Assembly: GCA_964058805.1 (NCBI GenBank) | Contig: CAXKVV010000162.1 | Location: 1 to 33,340 of the forward strand | Origin: Schoenoplectus triqueter | Lineage: Eukaryota; Streptophyta; Magnoliopsida; Poales; Cyperaceae | Length of the DNA: 33,340 nucleotides | Direction: 5' to 3' | In this document: positions 9,737 through 20,014 of the stretch, one piece after another | Numbering within the stretch: the first letter of the stretch is position 1 | How the letters are laid out: every line of letters begins with the position of its first letter | Notes under the pieces: generated by a model | The model's input: the letters and a program-made list of their open reading frames with translations, nothing else | Told to the model about the DNA's origin: nothing | Databases searched by the model: none | Translations under genes and position numbers: made by a program

Positions 9737-11825
9737 TTTATTTTTAAACTCTATTTATCTATGTAGAAAATTATTTACAAAAATAATAGGAAAAGGGGTT
9801 AACTATTTAACTAGAGTTTCATTTATATTTTTGGGATTTTTATAATAGCTAAAATAGTAGAATTTTTATTTTTTTATTATTTCTAAACTCTATTTATTTT
9901 GTAGAAAATCACTTACAAAGATAATAGAAAATAAGATGGCTATGTTTTTATTTATATCTTCAAAATGTTTATAGTAGCCAAAATAATAGAATTTTATTAT
10001 TATATTCCATTATGTTGAAACACTATTCATTATGTAGGAATTATTTACAAAATCAAAAGATAGCTATATTATTTTTATTATTATTATTATTTTTTATTTA
10101 TATATTTTTTATTATTTTTTTTTATTATTTTTTTTATAGCTAAAAAGAAATCATTATTAATATTCTATTCTATTTATTATACTATTCATTATATCTATTT
10201 TTATTATTTCTATTTATTATCTATAGAAAAGTATAAATTTTTTATTATTAGTTGAAAATAGCCAGATGAAATTCATTATGTTTTTATTACAACTATTATT
10301 TTTATTACATTTTATTCATCAAAAGTATTTTTTTTATTGTATATATTTGTATAGAAATAAAAGAAATACAATTCATATTATAAAACTATATTATCATTCT
10401 TTATTATAAAAGAAAATGTATTTTACTATTTATTACCATGGTAGTATATTTTTGTATATTTTGTGCTATTTATTTTTATTATTCTTTTTACAGAAAATAT
10501 CAATATAATATCTATTATTATTATTATTTATTTTTTTATTTATCAAAGAATATAGCTAATCTCATTATTTATTATAGTATATTACTATCATCATTATTAT
10601 TTCATGGAAAATTACTTGAAAAATCACTAAAATATATCTAGTTATTATTTATGATTTTTATTTGTATTTTTGGAATTTTTATAGTATTTAAAATGGCAAG
10701 TCAAAGCTAGGTCAAATATATCAATATAGGTAATGTCTTTTGCTTTTAAATTGTTTTATCATGATTATATTTTTAAAACTGGAATATTATTGTATAGAAA
10801 AATAGTATGAATAATAAGAAAATTTTAGAAACAAATTTGAGTCAATTTGGAGTTTGGGAAGACCTCCAAATGATTTATTTATTCTTTATTTTTAATTTTT
10901 CTGTTATTAATTGACTATTGGGTCTAATGGATTGGGCCGAATCTTATTTTTTTCGTTTACAGCTGTTGGGCTCAATTGATTTCTGTTAGAATTTTATTTC
11001 TTATTAGGCCTCAGGTTAATTATTCCAGTCTTGGGCTTAAGTCAGGCTTGATTCTTGAACTTGGGCTGGCTGCTACCACTTTGATTTTGGATAGCATGTA
11101 ATCTCATCACCTTCATCTGGACCGTTAGATGAGCATTCAGATTTACGCAGAGAAGATGGGTCATTTCACTCTAGCCCCTGGTCCCTATCTTGACAACGTC
11201 CGTTGGATTGCGCCAAGATCTGTGCAATTCATTTTAAGTCTCGGACTCCAGCGTTTCCTTATCATCTCTCCTGGTGTTCTTTGAGATTCGCGCACGGATG
11301 GTGATCTGGCATTTGTGTTAGTTGGCCGGAGATCGGAGTGCACCACTAGAATCGCCTAAGTCTCAGGCACTTGGCTGTAATCTCAGATCTTGAATCGGTA
11401 CGGTGGATTAGCAGTAGCGCCTGTACCACTTTCGGTACCAGTGGTAGTTTTAGTACCGAATTGATTGCTTCATCAATTTATCGCTTAATTAATCGATAAA
11501 TTTTTGTAATTCTTGCACCAAAAGGGATCATCTTAGTGTGTCTATTATCTCTGTTGATTACTTAATCTTTTAATTTTTGTTGCCGGTGTGGTTAAGGTCT
11601 GGTATGCACTCGGTATCGATTATCAGCGACTTTGCAATTCTGTTCATCTAGGCTTCGTTCAGGCTTTATGCACTCACATGCACACCTATTCCACTGGTTT
11701 GTATTGGCTTTGGTTCTTTTAACAAGAAAACTGATGCTTACTTGAGCCATTTCTTCTTCCAGAATGGGTTTGTCTCTTGGCTATGCCGTGAGACATTGAG
11801 TCTATGTAATCAGATTTGCAGCAGG

Positions 11826-12000
11826 ACTGGGAGGGTTACATAAACCCTTCGACCAGTGTCAAGTGTTGTAATGATCTTCTGATTCAAGTTGAGATTGGGA
11901 GGGCTACAAACCTTTCAACTAACTCCAATTGCGATTGTAATCCAATTGCTATATTCAAATTAGATTCGGGAGGGTTACAAAAACCCTTCGACCGAACTTT
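11826..12000. repeat. Three hairpin-forming units in the 3' LTR
   Basis: The motif GGGAGGGTTACA recurs three times with periods of about 68 and 71 bp. In units 1 and 3 AGGGTT is followed after 5 nt by AACCCT (11832-11848 and 11971-11987), forming a 6-bp stem. Unit 2 is degenerate. The right LTR has the same at 28957-29131. In element orientation these lie about 200-350 nt after the splice-donor-like site. Confidence 0.6.
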
Positions 12001-12352
12001 GAACAACACTTCTAGTGTCACATGGCCTCAAAGAGTAATCAATAGAGAAGATAAAAGGGAATTGAGGAAGAAGAAAATGAGAAAGGAAATGAAAATCAAA
12101 GAAATTCGACTCAAATCTTTATTACACAATTATCTACATTGCTTCTCCAAGAAAAATACCTCTCACAATGGACGATTACTTACCTCTTAATGCTTCTAGG
12201 ATGAATTAACAAATGCTCAAATGTCTGATCTTGATCAAGAGGATGGAGATTATTGTTTTTCCTTGCTTATTTCTTTTCTCTCTCTCTTTTTCTCTAAAGG
12301 GGTATAACAACCTTTTTCTCTCCTCTTCTCTTTTTTTCTTTACTGTTAGGGA

Positions 12353-12361
12353 CTTTATATA
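12353..12361 (-). promoter_or_regulatory. TATA box in the 3' LTR
   Basis: On the minus strand the sequence reads TATATAAAG within CCCTATATAAAGTCCC, followed by a purine-rich leader with GA repeats. Transcription from this copy would run leftward, out of the element toward the CER26-like exon. Confidence 0.65.
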
Positions 12362-13933
12362 GGGATCAGCTTGGAGTTAATTGCCAATTGTGTTTTCTTT
12401 TAACACAATTTGTGTTTTCTCTCTCCCACGGATCGGTGACATGGCATGATCATAGCCTTTGATCACTCAATTGAATGGTTGAAATTGGTTTAATTTGTGT
12501 TTGTTGAAGGAAGTGTTTGAGGTTTGGATTGCCAGCATGGCGCTGTGATCACGGCTCAAATCTTCCCCGCTCTCTTTCTTCAAAAACCAAGTGAATTAGC
12601 CTCCTTCATTAACTTTCGGTCTTGTACACCAATTCCATCATAAAAATCATGCAAAATGGGATTAATTCGTGCCAGCAACTGCCTTAACCGAATCGTGGGA
12701 CCCACTTAAGCCTCCCTAAACCGCCAATTTGTCCAATTACCCACCAAATCATCCAATTAAATTCTAAGCCCGAATCCTTTCTCCTCTGATGCGAGTGATT
12801 CACAGAGCATGAAACCGAAAATAAATTGTTCTAGAATATTCTCCTCGCTGAGAGCTTTCCAACGGTATATTATTTGCAATTTTTCGTCGCCGTTTGAGTG
12901 CTTTTCCATTTTCGGATTGAATTCTGTTAAAAATCGGGTTCAGCAGGGAAGAAGCTGCAGCAGCAGGGAAGGAGATGAATTCCTGTCGTGTGAGGCCCAG
13001 CGGCAGTGAAAGAAACAAGGGAGAGGTGTGGTGCAGCTCAGGTGGACTTGGCGCACGAATTCGGGCCCCACCCGTCATGTTTAATGAGAGACATAACTGG
13101 TGCACCGATTTCACGCAATATTTTTCTCCTTCAAACTCTTCTCTCCAACGCCAAAATTGGTCTCTATTGTTTGCTGTCCCCAGTTTGCACCCAGTGAAGT
13201 GTTGTCCCCAAGTTGCACCCACAAAAGTCCCTTGATTGAATCTCAGCCTTCCAATTAGCCTGATATTCTTTCTCTAATTTATTTTAATAGATCCCTTCAT
13301 CCAAAAATCATGAAATTTTCACCAAAAATCCCTAAATTCATGATGATTATCCCTGTAATTTTTAATTCCATTTTTACCCCTGTTTCTCTGAATTAAAAAT
13401 TATTTTATCCATAAAACCCTATTTCTTCTTCAGAATTAATCCCTGATCTCAATTGTAGCTCTGTGTCTCTGCCAATTATCTCTCTCTTGTAGAAACCACC
13501 CTAACTAAATACCAATTAGACTTATATTGATATTCATTAGGGCTTGATCTGATCAACAGTTGATTACATGTCAATAGTTGATACAGATCTAGACTTGATC
13601 AGATGGTTGCTCCCAGCTTTGGCACCTGATCAGTCTTGTGAAATTGACTTTCAATCCCTTAACATGAGGGTGACTTGGTCAAAGAACTGACTACTTATCA
13701 GTAATTGACACAAATCAAAGCATGGTTAGGTGGTTGCTCACAGCTTTGGCACCAGGTCAGCCTTGAAAGCAAAATCACATTTGAAATTTCTCATGACTAG
13801 TTGCATCAAAATGCTAGCTTGGCATTGACATCATTTCATGTGGCATAGGGATTATACTATTTCAGCTCCTCTCTAGGGTTTGATCTTGGCTTTTTCTCCT
13901 GTATTTCTTCCTTCAACCTTTCAGGGGTAAACA

Positions 13934-13965
13934 AAGAGCCACCCACCAAAGCGGGTCCTGAAGAA
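13934..13965 (-). other. Position of the polypurine tract, weak match
   Basis: The plus-strand primer should lie just before the 3' LTR. In element orientation the sequence is GCTTTGGTGGGTGGCTCTT followed by the LTR's TGTTTACC. Only GGTGGGTGG is purine-rich, and it is interrupted by T and followed by CTCTT. It may be the functional tract, but the match is poor. Confidence 0.3.
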
Positions 13966-15898
13966 TTTGGCAAATTGAAGGGCCTGCTTTGGTGCACATA
14001 TTTGACACACCTCTCTCCTTCTTAGGGTTCAGGCTAGACCTCGATAGATTTTCCTTAAATCAGATTCTTCTCATGAGCGCAACATGGCGGGGCCTGTCCT
14101 CTCAGCCTCTCGCTCGTGGGATAATGGTGCATGTACTCAGCCTCCTGCTGAGCTACCTGCTTCAGCCACTATGGGGATAGGTAAAGATAGCATCTCTCGG
14201 CTACCTTATTTCGCTTTCTCTTTTCTTTCACTGTTGGGGATGCTGATCGCCTGCTTTGCTATTTTCTCATCTCTTCTTTCGCAGTATGGGAGATTTTTCA
14301 TAAGCTCTTTACATTTTACACTCTCAATCTTAGTTGCAAAAGTGCCTAATACAGCTGCTTTTATTTTTACATAGCATCTAAGTACAAAAATAGAAAAAGG
14401 GAAAGCTTTGCAGCGCCCTATTGCACTTATTCTATACATAGCTTCTCTTTATTTATTACAATACAGAACTTAAGTAACCGTGGTATTTTACGGATACCGA
14501 ACCTGTCTGTATTGACCTCTAGGCCGGGTACAGAATAAACCCGTTTATCCTTTTATTACTGATGGATAAACTTACCAGTATCAATTGGATTATGGATGCA
14601 ATTGATAACACCATTTTGTGGATGCTCCTTGTATATTTAATTGACATTTATTTTGTGGAAGCTCACCCACTCTCCCCTCATCTGTGCACCGTTGCGTGCT
14701 AAAGTGGAAACTTACATTCACTCATCTCCACTCAATTTGTTTTGTGGGGATACTACCCTCAAACATCCATCACGCATCCCTGCGAGACAGGCTTTCATCG
14801 GGTAGGTTCGCTCTCCATGACCTAAGTCACTTCTTTAAGCGAATTACTTTATTTGACACTGAATGTCGGGCAAAAGCATAAACCCTTAGTCTGACCCCTC
14901 CATGATCTATTTTGGGATTAGAAACAGATCACCTCCTTGGGCGTGTGGTACTTTTGCGGATGAATGTACCCAACCTGGTTTTTTATATTTTGGCTACCCT
15001 CAAACATCCATCACGCATCCCTGCGAGACAGGCTTTCATCGGGTAGGTCCGCTCTCCATGACCTGAGTCACTTCTTTAAGCGAGCCGCTTTGTTTAACAT
15101 GAAATGTCGGGTACAAGCGTAAACCCTTAATCTGACCCCTCCATGATATGTCGTGGGATTATGACACACCATTTCTTCGGGCGTGTGGTGCTTTTACGGA
15201 TGAATGCACCCAACCTGGCTTTGTATAACACTCGTGGTGTCGGGGACAAAGGTGGCAACCCCTTATTGAAAAGATTTTATTATTATTATTTTTTATTATC
15301 ATTTTTTTATGAGTAGGAAAATAGGTTTTTATTGTTTTACATATATATATCCTTTCATTTTTATTAGAAGAGAGCAGATTTTTGTTATTAGTGATACATG
15401 TTACTAATAGTACGAGAGTTATTTATTTATATGCCCTCGGAAGCGACTATATACTAGCCACCAATTTGCTCGACCTATCCCTTAGCTTGCGCCGCGGGCG
15501 ACCAATATGAGCAACTTTCGTCATTGGGCAACAGATGGTTTGAGGGACAAACTGCAAACCCTGCCCATTTTTGTGTTTATTCTGTATCAAATGGACAAAC
15601 CCAGTGGTATTTGTATTGTGAGCCCAAACACCAAGGCTCTCGCCTTACATTCTCGCGTGGTTTTGGCGTTGAATTCTCTTATTCTATATTTTTTATTTTT
15701 ATAGGGCTAAATGTGTTTGTGTGGTTTTGGATTTTTGGATGCATTCTATTTACAGATGCACAAGTAGGGTTTTTGGGATTTTTATGCAAAGGTGGAGGTT
15801 AGACATGGGTTTGTGTTTCGTGCCCGTGTGTGTAAGCGAACACTTATTCCCTCCTTATTTATTTATAATATATACTACTCGGTTGGCCCCGCTCCGGG
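13966..15898 (-). other. Non-coding 3' region between integrase and 3' LTR
   Basis: This stretch of about 1.9 kb separates the pol stop from the 3' LTR. Sense-strand frames are short (longest 77 codons, 14206-14439). It contains a 241-bp tandem duplication (separate entry) and AT-rich runs near 15270-15320. Tat-group elements often carry extra or antisense ORFs in this interval. Here only a 96-codon plus-strand frame at 14084-14374 is a candidate: it starts MAGPVLSASRSWDNG and ends in a hydrophobic stretch. I do not recognise it and do not call it a gene. Confidence 0.6.
14753..15234. repeat. 241-bp tandem duplication in the 3' non-coding region
   Basis: Unit 1 (14753-14993) and unit 2 (14994-about 15234) both begin CTACCCTCAAACATCCATCA and end near ACCCAACCTGG. 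They share long identical runs with scattered substitutions. The divergence is clearly larger than between the LTRs, so the duplication predates this insertion. Confidence 0.88.
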
Positions 15899-18800
15899 CT
15901 ATGTGTAGTACTTCTTCAGGTATCGCCCATTAATCGGTGGCATGGGCCTTTCACCTTCATGATCTATGAGTTGGTATGCGCCGCCCTCGTATACCTTCTC
16001 AATTACATATGGCCCTTCCCAGTTCGGAGAGAATTTCGGGCCAATGTGCCGGCCAATGATCGGCCTCTTAAGGACAAGAACAAGCTCCCCTTGTTGAAAT
16101 GCCCTGACTCGCGCCATTTTGTCATATGCCCTTGCCATTTTTGCCTGATATATTTCAAGGTTCTGTTGGGCTATCAATCTCTTCTCGTCCATGGCATCCA
16201 ACTCGTCTAGTCTAAGTTGTTGGCATTTATCCATGGTCATATCGTTTTGCATAGCCACCCGCAACGACGGTAATTCCACCTCAAGAGGGAGGACGGCTTC
16301 AACCCCAAAAGCCAGAGAATACGGGATAGCTTGCGTAGGCGTTCGGTATGTGGTTCGATAAGCCCATAATGCCTCCTGTAGACGATTATCCCAGTCCCGT
16401 TGGTTGCCGTCCACGGTCTTTTTCATAATATTGATCAGGGTTTTGTTAAAGGCTTCGGCCAGGCCGTTGGCTCTCGGATTATAAATGGACGAGAATCTCC
16501 AATCAATATTGAATTGCTCCGCCAGGGCATAGACTTTGGAGCTCTTGAAGGCCGTCCCATTATCAGATATTATTCGTTGCGGTGTGCCGAATCGGTAGAG
16601 GATGTGCGTCTTGAAGAATTTAACCACATCGGATGCTTTAACTTCTTTAAGTGGAACGGATTCGGCCCATTTTGTAAAGTAATCTGTCGCCGCCAGGATG
16701 AACCGGTGACCTCTCGACGTAGGAGGGTCTATGGGCCCCACTATATCTGTGCCCCACATATTAAATGGCCAGGATGCTACTGTGGGGTGCAACGGGTTTG
16801 GCGCTTGATGTATAAAAGGGCCGTGTATCTGGCACATGCGGCACTTCCTTGCGTGCTCTTCACAATCAGCCACCATCGTGGGCCAATAATATCCCATTCG
16901 CTTGATCTTCAACTTCATTTTTGGCCCAGACTGATGTGCTCCGCATAGCCCAGAATGAACTTCTTTCATAACCTGCTCGGCTTCAGGCCTTGATACACAC
17001 CTCAGCCATAACTGATCATAAGACCTACGGTATAGCGTGTTGCCCACATACGCATACCGTAGTACCCGTTTTCTTAGTTGATCAGCGATTCTTTTATCTT
17101 TGGGGAGGGTGCCATGCCGGAAATATTCAATGAACGGCTGTCTCCAATCATCGTCTTCAGTTATCATTGTTTCTTGGCATTCCATCTTTTCTAGTCCAGC
17201 ATTTTCATTATTCGCCTCATCTGTTGTTTGACACAATGATAATGGCCTTCTATTACGAACGATGATGTGGATTTCCGGCTCTGTTGGTTCACCCAGCTCT
17301 TTGGCGAGTTTGGCCAACGCATCTGCTTCACCATTCACAGCCCTCGTGACCTTCTCGATGGACACGTACGAGATTTTCTTCATTAGTTCCATGGCCTTCT
17401 GGTGATATTGTATTAGTTCCGGCTTCAAAACCTTATATTCGCCAATTATTTGATTTATTATCAGCTGTGAATCCCCAAAGATGCGCACAGCCCTGATCTC
17501 TAGCTCCAGTGACAGCTCTAGTCCGGCGATAAGTGCCTCATACTCTGCTTCATTATTTGTACATGGTTCAGTTAAAGCCAGAGAATGTCGTATTATCCCG
17601 CCCTCTGGGGTTACGAAGACTAGTCCTGCGCCAGCTCGCACAGTTGGGACTCCCGGGCTCGTGATCGGCTTGATTGAAGAAGCACCATCAAAGTACATCT
17701 CCCACATAGGACTTCCTTCTTCAACATGTAGGGTTTCCTCATCAGGAAAGTCACATTTTAATGGGGAGTCATCTTGGATCGGGTGTGCAGCCAGGAAATC
17801 TGCTAGCGCCTGCCCCTTTATCGCCTTTTGCGGTGTATAGGTGATGTCAAACTCGGTGAGAATGATAGCCCACTTGGCCAGCCTCCCCGTCAGCATTGGC
17901 CGAGTCATCAGATACTTGAGAGGGTCCACCTTGGATATTAAAATAATTTTGTGGGCTAGCATATAGTGCCTCAATTTCTTCACCGCGAAGATTAGGGCTA
18001 AACAATGCTTCTCAATCGGTGAATACCCGTGTTCTGCCCCTATCATCATGCGACTTAAGTAATATAGCGCATTTTGATTATCATCCTGGTTTTCTTGGGC
18101 CAATAGGGCTCCCAAGGATCCATCTAGGGCGGTCGTGTATAGAATGAGCTCCTTCCCGGGTATGGGCGCCGCCAACACTGGAGGGTTGAGTAGATATGCC
18201 TTGATTTCTTCAAAGGCTCGCTGGCACTCACCATCCCACTTAAACGGGATATTCTTTTTAGTTAGCCGGGTGAAGGGTTGGATTTTACCCGATAGGTTGG
18301 CTATGAACCGCCTGATGTACGCCAATTGCCCTTGTAAAGATCGCAATTGTTTTAAATTCTTCGGCGGGGATAGTTCAGTCATTGCTTTGATCTTGCCCGG
18401 GTCTATCTCAATTCCCCTATGGCGTACTACAAACCCCAAAAATTTACCGGATGATACCATGAATGCGCATTTCAACGGGTTTAATTTGAGCGCATGTTCT
18501 CTCAGGCGGTTGAAAACGACCTCAAGATATTGGAGGTGTTCTTCATATGACATGGCCTTGATGACTAGGTCGTCCACATAGCACTCAACTATTTTGTGGA
18601 TCAGATCGTCAAATATCTTCGTCATCGCCCGTTGGTAGGTGGCTCCCGCATTTTTGAGCCCAAACGGCATGACTTTGTAACAATATATGCCAATCGGCGT
18701 GCGGAATGCCGTATGCCTCTCATCTTCTGGCGCCATTTTGATTTGATTATAGCCCGCATAACCGTCCATGAAGGAGAAGACTTCATAGGAGGATGTATGA

Positions 18801-19858
18801 TCAATTATGATTTCGGTTACTGGGAGCGGAAAATCATCTTTAGGGCACGCCTTGTTTAGGTCCCGAAAGTCCACGCAAATGCGGATCTGCCCATTTTTCT
18901 TTTTAACCGGGACAATGCTAGCCACCCATTCTGGCGTCTCTTCTTCCCGTATGAAATCGGCGTCGATGAGTTTCTTTGTCTCTTCCACGACCTTCTCTTC
19001 GAGCTCTATTCTCATTCGCCTTGGCGCTTGTTTAATCGGCTTGAAGGTTGGATCAATTTTTAAGTAATGAACCGCCACGTTGGGATCTAATCCAGGCATT
19101 TTTTTATAACTCCAAGCGAAGCAGTCCATGTAACTTTTAAGGAACATCTTCAACCTGTCAGCCACCTCCTTTGGTAACGACGCGCTTATGAAAGTTGGTC
19201 GTGGGTCTTCTTCCGTCCCCAAATTGATTTCAGCTAACTCATCGACCGTGTTAGGCTCCTTTTCTAGCTGTTTCAAAGCATTTTTCGGGACCGGGGTATT
19301 GTCCTCTTCTGTTTCATTATCCGGCATTTCAACAGAAGTCATGCAACAGCTTTCTTTCATACGGTACTCGTTGAGAGACCCCTCAAAACATGCTGTGTCA
19401 TCGCAGTTATACCCTAATCCCCGGGTGTATTTTATTTTACCATCCAGGCCCAGGACCTTATTCTGGCCGCCATTCCAGAGTTCATCGAAGCGCTTGGCCT
19501 CGGCCTTGGATATGTCTCTCAGACATTTTACCCTTTTCGCTAATTTATACAGCTCCTTTCCAAAGGGATGAGATGCAGCGTCATCGCTCGTTGCATTCTC
19601 TGATTCTTGTTCTATCACCCACTTTTTCCAAGTGTTGTGGTCAGAGTTCTTCAGAGACTGAGTCGAATCGCTCTGATAGAAAATTATAGCCTTGTGGATG
19701 ATAGTTTTCCCTTTGATGCGCTCTACCTTTGCTGGCACAACAAAGGTTTTTAGGGTTTGGATGTGGTTCACTTCCCTTGGCATGAGGTCTTTAAAATGCC
19801 TTTCGGGAACCACAGTAATCTCTAGCGCTGCCATCTCCTCTTCTATTTCAATGTTCAT
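15899..19858 (-). CDS. pol: Pol polyprotein: RT, degenerate RNase H, archaeal-type RNase H, integrase
   Basis: The 1319-residue frame copies element RNA into DNA and integrates it. Order of domains: an N-terminal extension of about 230 residues without a recognised domain. Then RT (about 285-480) with FSFMDGYAGYNQI and YVDD at 427-430. Then the ancestral Ty3/Gypsy RNase H (about 565-690), whose first catalytic Asp is replaced by Thr (LYTTALDG at 573-580). Then a second, archaeal-type RNase H (about 718-853) with D724, E770, D796 and D846 all present. Then integrase with the HHCC finger (H968, H975, C1006, C1009) and the D,D-35-E triad D1038, D1099, E1135. The C-terminus has a GPY motif and ends YLKKYYT. 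No internal stops are seen. The frame is continuous upstream with gag-pro apart from a TAA at 20012-20014, so the Met at 19858 may not be the real start. Confidence 0.95.
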   Translation of the reverse strand: MNIEIEEEMAALEITVVPERHFKDLMPREVNHIQTLKTFVVPAKVERIKGKTIIHKAIIFYQSDSTQSLKNSDHNTWKKWVIEQESENATSDDAASHPFGKELYKLAKRVKCLRDISKAEAKRFDELWNGGQNKVLGLDGKIKYTRGLGYNCDDTACFEGSLNEYRMKESCCMTSVEMPDNETEEDNTPVPKNALKQLEKEPNTVDELAEINLGTEEDPRPTFISASLPKEVADRLKMFLKSYMDCFAWSYKKMPGLDPNVAVHYLKIDPTFKPIKQAPRRMRIELEEKVVEETKKLIDADFIREEETPEWVASIVPVKKKNGQIRICVDFRDLNKACPKDDFPLPVTEIIIDHTSSYEVFSFMDGYAGYNQIKMAPEDERHTAFRTPIGIYCYKVMPFGLKNAGATYQRAMTKIFDDLIHKIVECYVDDLVIKAMSYEEHLQYLEVVFNRLREHALKLNPLKCAFMVSSGKFLGFVVRHRGIEIDPGKIKAMTELSPPKNLKQLRSLQGQLAYIRRFIANLSGKIQPFTRLTKKNIPFKWDGECQRAFEEIKAYLLNPPVLAAPIPGKELILYTTALDGSLGALLAQENQDDNQNALYYLSRMMIGAEHGYSPIEKHCLALIFAVKKLRHYMLAHKIILISKVDPLKYLMTRPMLTGRLAKWAIILTEFDITYTPQKAIKGQALADFLAAHPIQDDSPLKCDFPDEETLHVEEGSPMWEMYFDGASSIKPITSPGVPTVRAGAGLVFVTPEGGIIRHSLALTEPCTNNEAEYEALIAGLELSLELEIRAVRIFGDSQLIINQIIGEYKVLKPELIQYHQKAMELMKKISYVSIEKVTRAVNGEADALAKLAKELGEPTEPEIHIIVRNRRPLSLCQTTDEANNENAGLEKMECQETMITEDDDWRQPFIEYFRHGTLPKDKRIADQLRKRVLRYAYVGNTLYRRSYDQLWLRCVSRPEAEQVMKEVHSGLCGAHQSGPKMKLKIKRMGYYWPTMVADCEEHARKCRMCQIHGPFIHQAPNPLHPTVASWPFNMWGTDIVGPIDPPTSRGHRFILAATDYFTKWAESVPLKEVKASDVVKFFKTHILYRFGTPQRIISDNGTAFKSSKVYALAEQFNIDWRFSSIYNPRANGLAEAFNKTLINIMKKTVDGNQRDWDNRLQEALWAYRTTYRTPTQAIPYSLAFGVEAVLPLEVELPSLRVAMQNDMTMDKCQQLRLDELDAMDEKRLIAQQNLEIYQAKMARAYDKMARVRAFQQGELVLVLKRPIIGRHIGPKFSPNWEGPYVIEKVYEGGAYQLIDHEGERPMPPINGRYLKKYYT

Positions 19859-20011
19859 AACTGAGTTGGAGCGGTAGATTTCCTTGATTGGCTTTCGTCT
19901 CGCAACCTTAGGTTTGCTAGGTACGGGAGTGTGCGAGATTGTATAAGTAACCCCTTTGCCTTTGTTATTCGAGTTGTGCGGAGCTGGGTCTTGTTGAAAG
20001 CTCTTCGGGAG

Positions 20012-20014
20012 TTA
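20012..20014 (-). other. Single in-frame TAA between gag-pro and pol
   Basis: The minus-strand frame is open from 24715 to 15899 except for this one TAA. The 51 codons between it and the pol Met at 19858 are in frame and stop-free. The stop falls in the tail of the second CHHC block, where the first block has a Thr (ITLPKG versus I-stop-LPKS). Pol expression would need readthrough, splicing around the codon, reinitiation, or a copy without the stop. Confidence 0.9.

Larger units (their letters stand above)
8003..13933 (-). repeat. 3' LTR of the Tat element (left copy)
   Basis: This LTR reads, in element orientation, from TGTTTACCCC at 13933 to GTCGCACA at 8003. It is 5931 bp. The offset to the right copy is 17122 bp before the ATT microsatellite and 17131 bp from about 10 kb onward. 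It carries a TATA box (12353-12361), a splice-donor-like site (12183) and an AATAAA (12118-12123), so U3 is about 1.6 kb and R/U5 about 4.3 kb. That is a very long R/U5 for an LTR. Open frames inside it (for example 12800-13222 minus and 11816-12190 plus) have no recognisable domain. Confidence 0.95.

Noticed and set aside
11816..12190. 124-codon plus-strand frame in the LTR (also 28947-29321)
   Set aside because: It spans the three hairpin repeat units and runs antisense through the proposed leader exon. Its composition reflects the repeats and Lys/Arg-rich purine tracts, and no domain is seen.
12800..13222. 140-codon minus-strand frame in the 3' LTR (also 29931-30353 in the 5' LTR)
   Set aside because: It lies in U3, has no recognisable domain, overlaps plus-strand frames of similar length and shows amino-acid changes between the two young LTRs. 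It is most likely a chance frame.
16400..16948. 182-codon plus-strand frame opposite integrase
   Set aside because: It is a shadow of the pol reading frame on the other strand, as are the other plus-strand frames between 15900 and 24900.
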